From Condylostoma magnum (taxonomy: Eukaryota; Ciliophora; Heterotrichea; Heterotrichida; Condylostomatidae), in contig CAKKTI010000017.1 of NCBI GenBank assembly GCA_920105805.1, positions 55,629 to 119,628 of the forward strand: DNA of 64,000 nt. The letters run 5' to 3'. A program made the translations under genes and the position numbers. The first letter of the stretch is position 1. Each line of letters opens with the position of its first letter. The notes beneath the pieces were generated by a model. That model was given only the letters and a program-made list of their open reading frames with translations, was not told the origin of the DNA and ran no database searches. Shown piece by piece: positions 61,228-64,000 of the stretch.

Positions 61228-62667
61228 ATGGAGCTATAGCCGGAAATTATAAAGCAAACCTTTATTTCTAATCTGCTGTCCAAAAAAGTACTTATACAAA
61301 TCATTCCTGAATTACAAAGTTTATCAATGCAGAAACTTAGAAAAAAACTATTAAACTTATCATATAAGTAGAATGATGTCCATATGCTTTTATATCTTCT
61401 ATAATATCAAGCTAATCTTATAGCTGTAAAAACTTTATTTAAATCTCTAATTTACTTCAAGCATTTGAATACTTAGCCTATAGAAGAAGCTATTTTTGAT
61501 AGGTTTTAAATAGATTACTTCCAAATATACGATAAATATGTGAAAAAAGCATCATTGGCTAAGAGAATTATTGATAGTTTAGATAGTTAATAAATTCTTG
61601 CGTGTGAGTTGCATAGTTATGGCAAACTAGCTTGAGAATTAATTAAAAAGAAAGCAATTTGTAAAATGAATTAAGAAGATGAAGACATAATTAAATGAAT
61701 ACAGCTTGCCTTTGGATTAAATTATTTTAACGGATTTTAGTATGCTATGGATTATATAAGAACACTTCAATTAAACATTCAAAAGAACTGAAAATTAAAG
61801 TAAACTAAGCATGCCTTATAAAGTCCTAATACAATGAAACAGATTGGAGTTCACTAAGACATTATTTGGGATCTTTGTATTTAAAATCATTAAGTTATAT
61901 CAGCATGTAACGATAGCTCAATAATGCTATGAGACTTAAATGATGCCAATAATACTAGAAAGATAGGTTAACATGAAAAAGCTGTAAGATGTGTATGCAT
62001 TTAAGGCAATTACGTTATTTCTGGAGGAAATGATAATAGCGTAAAACTATGAGATTTATAAAATTAAGACAATAACAGAGAAATTGGAAAGCATTAAAAG
62101 AGTGTAGAAAGTATTTGTGTACAAGGGGATAGAATAATTACAGGTAGTTAAGACAAAACTGTAAGGCTATGAAGCCTATGGAATAAAAGATAGCCTTAAA
62201 TAATTGGAAGACATAATGATTATGTCTATTCAGTGTGTATTGAAAGGAACATTGTTATATCAGGAGACTTTAATTCCGCAATAATGCTATGAGATTTATC
62301 AAATTCAAATAATAATAGATAAGTAGGAAAGCATTAGGGTATAGTATATAGTGTTTGCATAAAAGATAATATTGTAATATCCGGTAGTTCAAAAAATACT
62401 ATCGTATTATGAGACTTATAAAATAGGAAAAACAACAGGATAATTGGAAGACATAAAGACTAAGTATATAAAGTACGTATTTAGAATAATTAAGTAGTTT
62501 CATGCGGGGCTGATAAAACAGTAAGGCTATGGGACTTAATTAATCCAGAAAATAATAGAATCCTATACAATTCAGTAAAAAAGATAGGTGTAGTAGATTT
62601 TAAAGATCCAATCATTGTATCCGGAGAGAATGCAAAACAAAGCAAGGTTATGCATTGGAGTATTTAA
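61228..62667 (+). CDS. WD40-repeat protein using TGA for most WD tryptophans
   Basis: 479 residues. The N-terminal 200 residues are helical (LIQIIPELQSLSMQKLRKKL, QLAFGLNYFNGFQYAMDYI). About seven WD repeats follow, with RKIGQHEKAVRCVCIQGNYV and SVKLWDLQNQDNNREIGKHQ as examples. The invariant Trp of the WD dipeptide is encoded by TGA in most repeats (for example 61930-61932) and by TGG in the last (VRLWDLINP). Domain layout matches the WD40 gene 1.2 kb upstream, so the two are probably diverged tandem paralogues. It ends in TAA-TAG at 62665-62670. Confidence 0.85.
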
Positions 62668-62746
62668 TAGATTAGGTATTAAAACTAAATATCTTTTAAC
62701 AATACCTTAAAACAGTCAAAACATTTCCATACTCACAATAAATAAA

Positions 62747-64000
62747 ATGATTTGAAGTATAATAAGTGTAAGCATAGCCTTCACGATAGCTTTAATAGGT
62801 ATAATCTCCATATACCACGGTACAAAACGAATAAAACTACTAAAAGAATTATTCGAATACAGCTCTTTCAATCTTTAACGTTACGGTTTGTCTGAATAAA
62901 TAACAGCAAAGAACCTACAAAGGTCTTTAAAGCGCTTTATGCCTTACTATGCGATATTTGACTACTTTACAATTTAATTTGAGATCCCACAATGGCTGTA
63001 AGCCTTTCTTATTATATTTTATCTTTCAATTCTTTGAACTTCATGCAGATTAGTAGTATTTTACTAAGAAATCGATGAATTTGATGTTCTATTCGGTTCA
63101 ATGGTAGCAGTGATTTGTACAATAGTAATGATTCTTATAACTCTATTCGTTAGTTATCTTTTCATAGAAATGTTTAACTCAAAAACATACGAAATACCAG
63201 AAACATCCCGTTAAACGGAGCACAAAACATTCGGAGGCACAGATAAAGGTAGGTCAGGCAGTATGATGATAGATAACAATGATGTAAATAAAACTAGCCT
63301 ATTAACCGAACGAGAACCAGTGTAAAAGTAAAGAGGAGAAGACAGTTAAAAGTTCATGATAGCCTTGTATATTCTATTGGTAACATGCTGTGCATTGACC
63401 ATTTTCAGCATAATTGGGTACTCTGAGATGAGAGATGAGTGGTAATAAAGCCATATATACATGTTTTTGTATGGAATAGGATTAGATATTCCTTTGAGGT
63501 TCATTTTCAGCTTTTTATTAGCAATATGCAACTGTACTCCAGAGTATCATAGAAAGTACGAGACTAGCCAGCATATAAGTGCCAGTGAGATCAAATTATT
63601 TAAAAGATCACCTTACAAGACCAGAGATCCCCTTTTTGACGCAATTGATTAAGAGGATTTAATAATTACTAACTAAGTCGGGGAAAATACTCCTCAGAGA
63701 CATTTGCATGGGTATCCAACTCCTCCGTATATGACGCCAGATCTCAGCTTTTCTAAAGGGAAAAAGATAGGGGATTAGTCCTCGGGAGATGATATCTTAT
63801 ACACTCCTGAGCCAATTGAACCGGAAGGAGAAGGAAGTAGGCTATATGGGCCATAGGGCTTAAGGTAATCTTAGTCAAAAGGATAAGATTACTAGAATTC
63901 GTAGGATGGTAAAAAACACAAATTTAATAAAGGAATCGCTGATCCTAATACTGTTTTAGCAGTACCTGTGAATGGAGCTAGATAAAATACACCTAAGAAT
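62747..64000 (+). CDS. Multi-pass membrane protein, hypothetical (3' end cut by window edge)
   Basis: 418 codons are present with no end inside the window. It starts MIWSIISVSIAFTIALIGII (TM1, TGA for Trp), with further hydrophobic segments near 85-105, 125-155, 215-235 and 250-270. The loop after TM4 is polar, and from residue about 300 a long cytosolic tail rich in Pro, Gly, Ser and Gln begins (PYMTPDLSFSKGKKIGDQ). Cys pairs near 220 and 272 are notable. The gene lies 76 bp downstream of the WD40 gene. No known family signature was recognised. Confidence 0.7.

Overview
The window is macronuclear-type DNA from a ciliate that appears to use all three standard stop codons as sense codons: TAA and TAG read as Gln and TGA as Trp, while each also seems to end genes. 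Read this way, the many short standard-code ORFs join into about 40 long, uninterrupted genes with clear homologues. Among nuclear codes I know, this fits the Condylostoma-type code (NCBI table 28). It fits the karyorelict code (table 27) less well, because several genes have no in-frame TGA near their natural C-terminus and seem to stop at TAA or TAG. The best guess is therefore a heterotrich such as Condylostoma; the species is inferred, not read. The DNA is AT-rich, and I found no intron that had to be invoked. Genes are packed to an extreme degree: same-strand gaps are often 7-25 bp, convergent stop codons are often 2-8 bp apart, and divergent start codons can be 9, 13 or 21 bp apart.

Layout. 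1-4,050: end of an acyl-CoA synthetase gene, a mini membrane protein, an EF-hand-like protein and an AGC kinase. 4,070-12,894: a 2,024-aa secreted/membrane-anchored beta-rich protein, a tiny acidic protein and a cyclic-nucleotide-type channel, all on the minus strand. 12,916-23,081: PLRG1/Prp46 WD40 protein, mitochondrial carrier, APC1 and a kinesin-12. 23,082-25,024: a gene-poor stretch holding a decayed phenylalanine hydroxylase pseudogene. 25,025-37,375: threonine aldolase, a WD40/TPR protein, a 7TM receptor, a STIL-like centriole protein, a kinase, a SHIPPO-repeat ciliary protein, syntaxin-16, an importin-beta-like karyopherin and RNase H2 subunit B. 37,381-50,093: coiled-coil protein, SET-domain methyltransferase, PIG-P, an unresolved small-gene locus, a MAK-family kinase, kinesin-8 (KIF19-like), PRMT5, HIBCH and a Myb factor. 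50,282-64,000: membrane and hypothetical proteins, CFAP97-like, acyl-CoA oxidase, MED10, another AGC kinase, two WD40 proteins and a truncated multi-pass membrane protein.

Themes. Several genes serve cilia and basal bodies (STIL-like, SHIPPO, CFAP97-like, MAK kinase, KIF19-like). Others are core nuclear machinery (APC1, PRMT5, PLRG1, MED10, RNase H2B, karyopherin), membrane traffic and GPI anchoring (syntaxin-16, PIG-P), and fatty-acid or amino-acid metabolism (acyl-CoA synthetase, acyl-CoA oxidase, HIBCH, threonine aldolase). I see no sign of mobile elements, CRISPR arrays, tRNA or rRNA genes. All CDS ends given here are judgement calls, because a stop codon cannot be told from Gln or Trp by sequence alone; I used the end of homology, tandem stop codons and the next gene's start.
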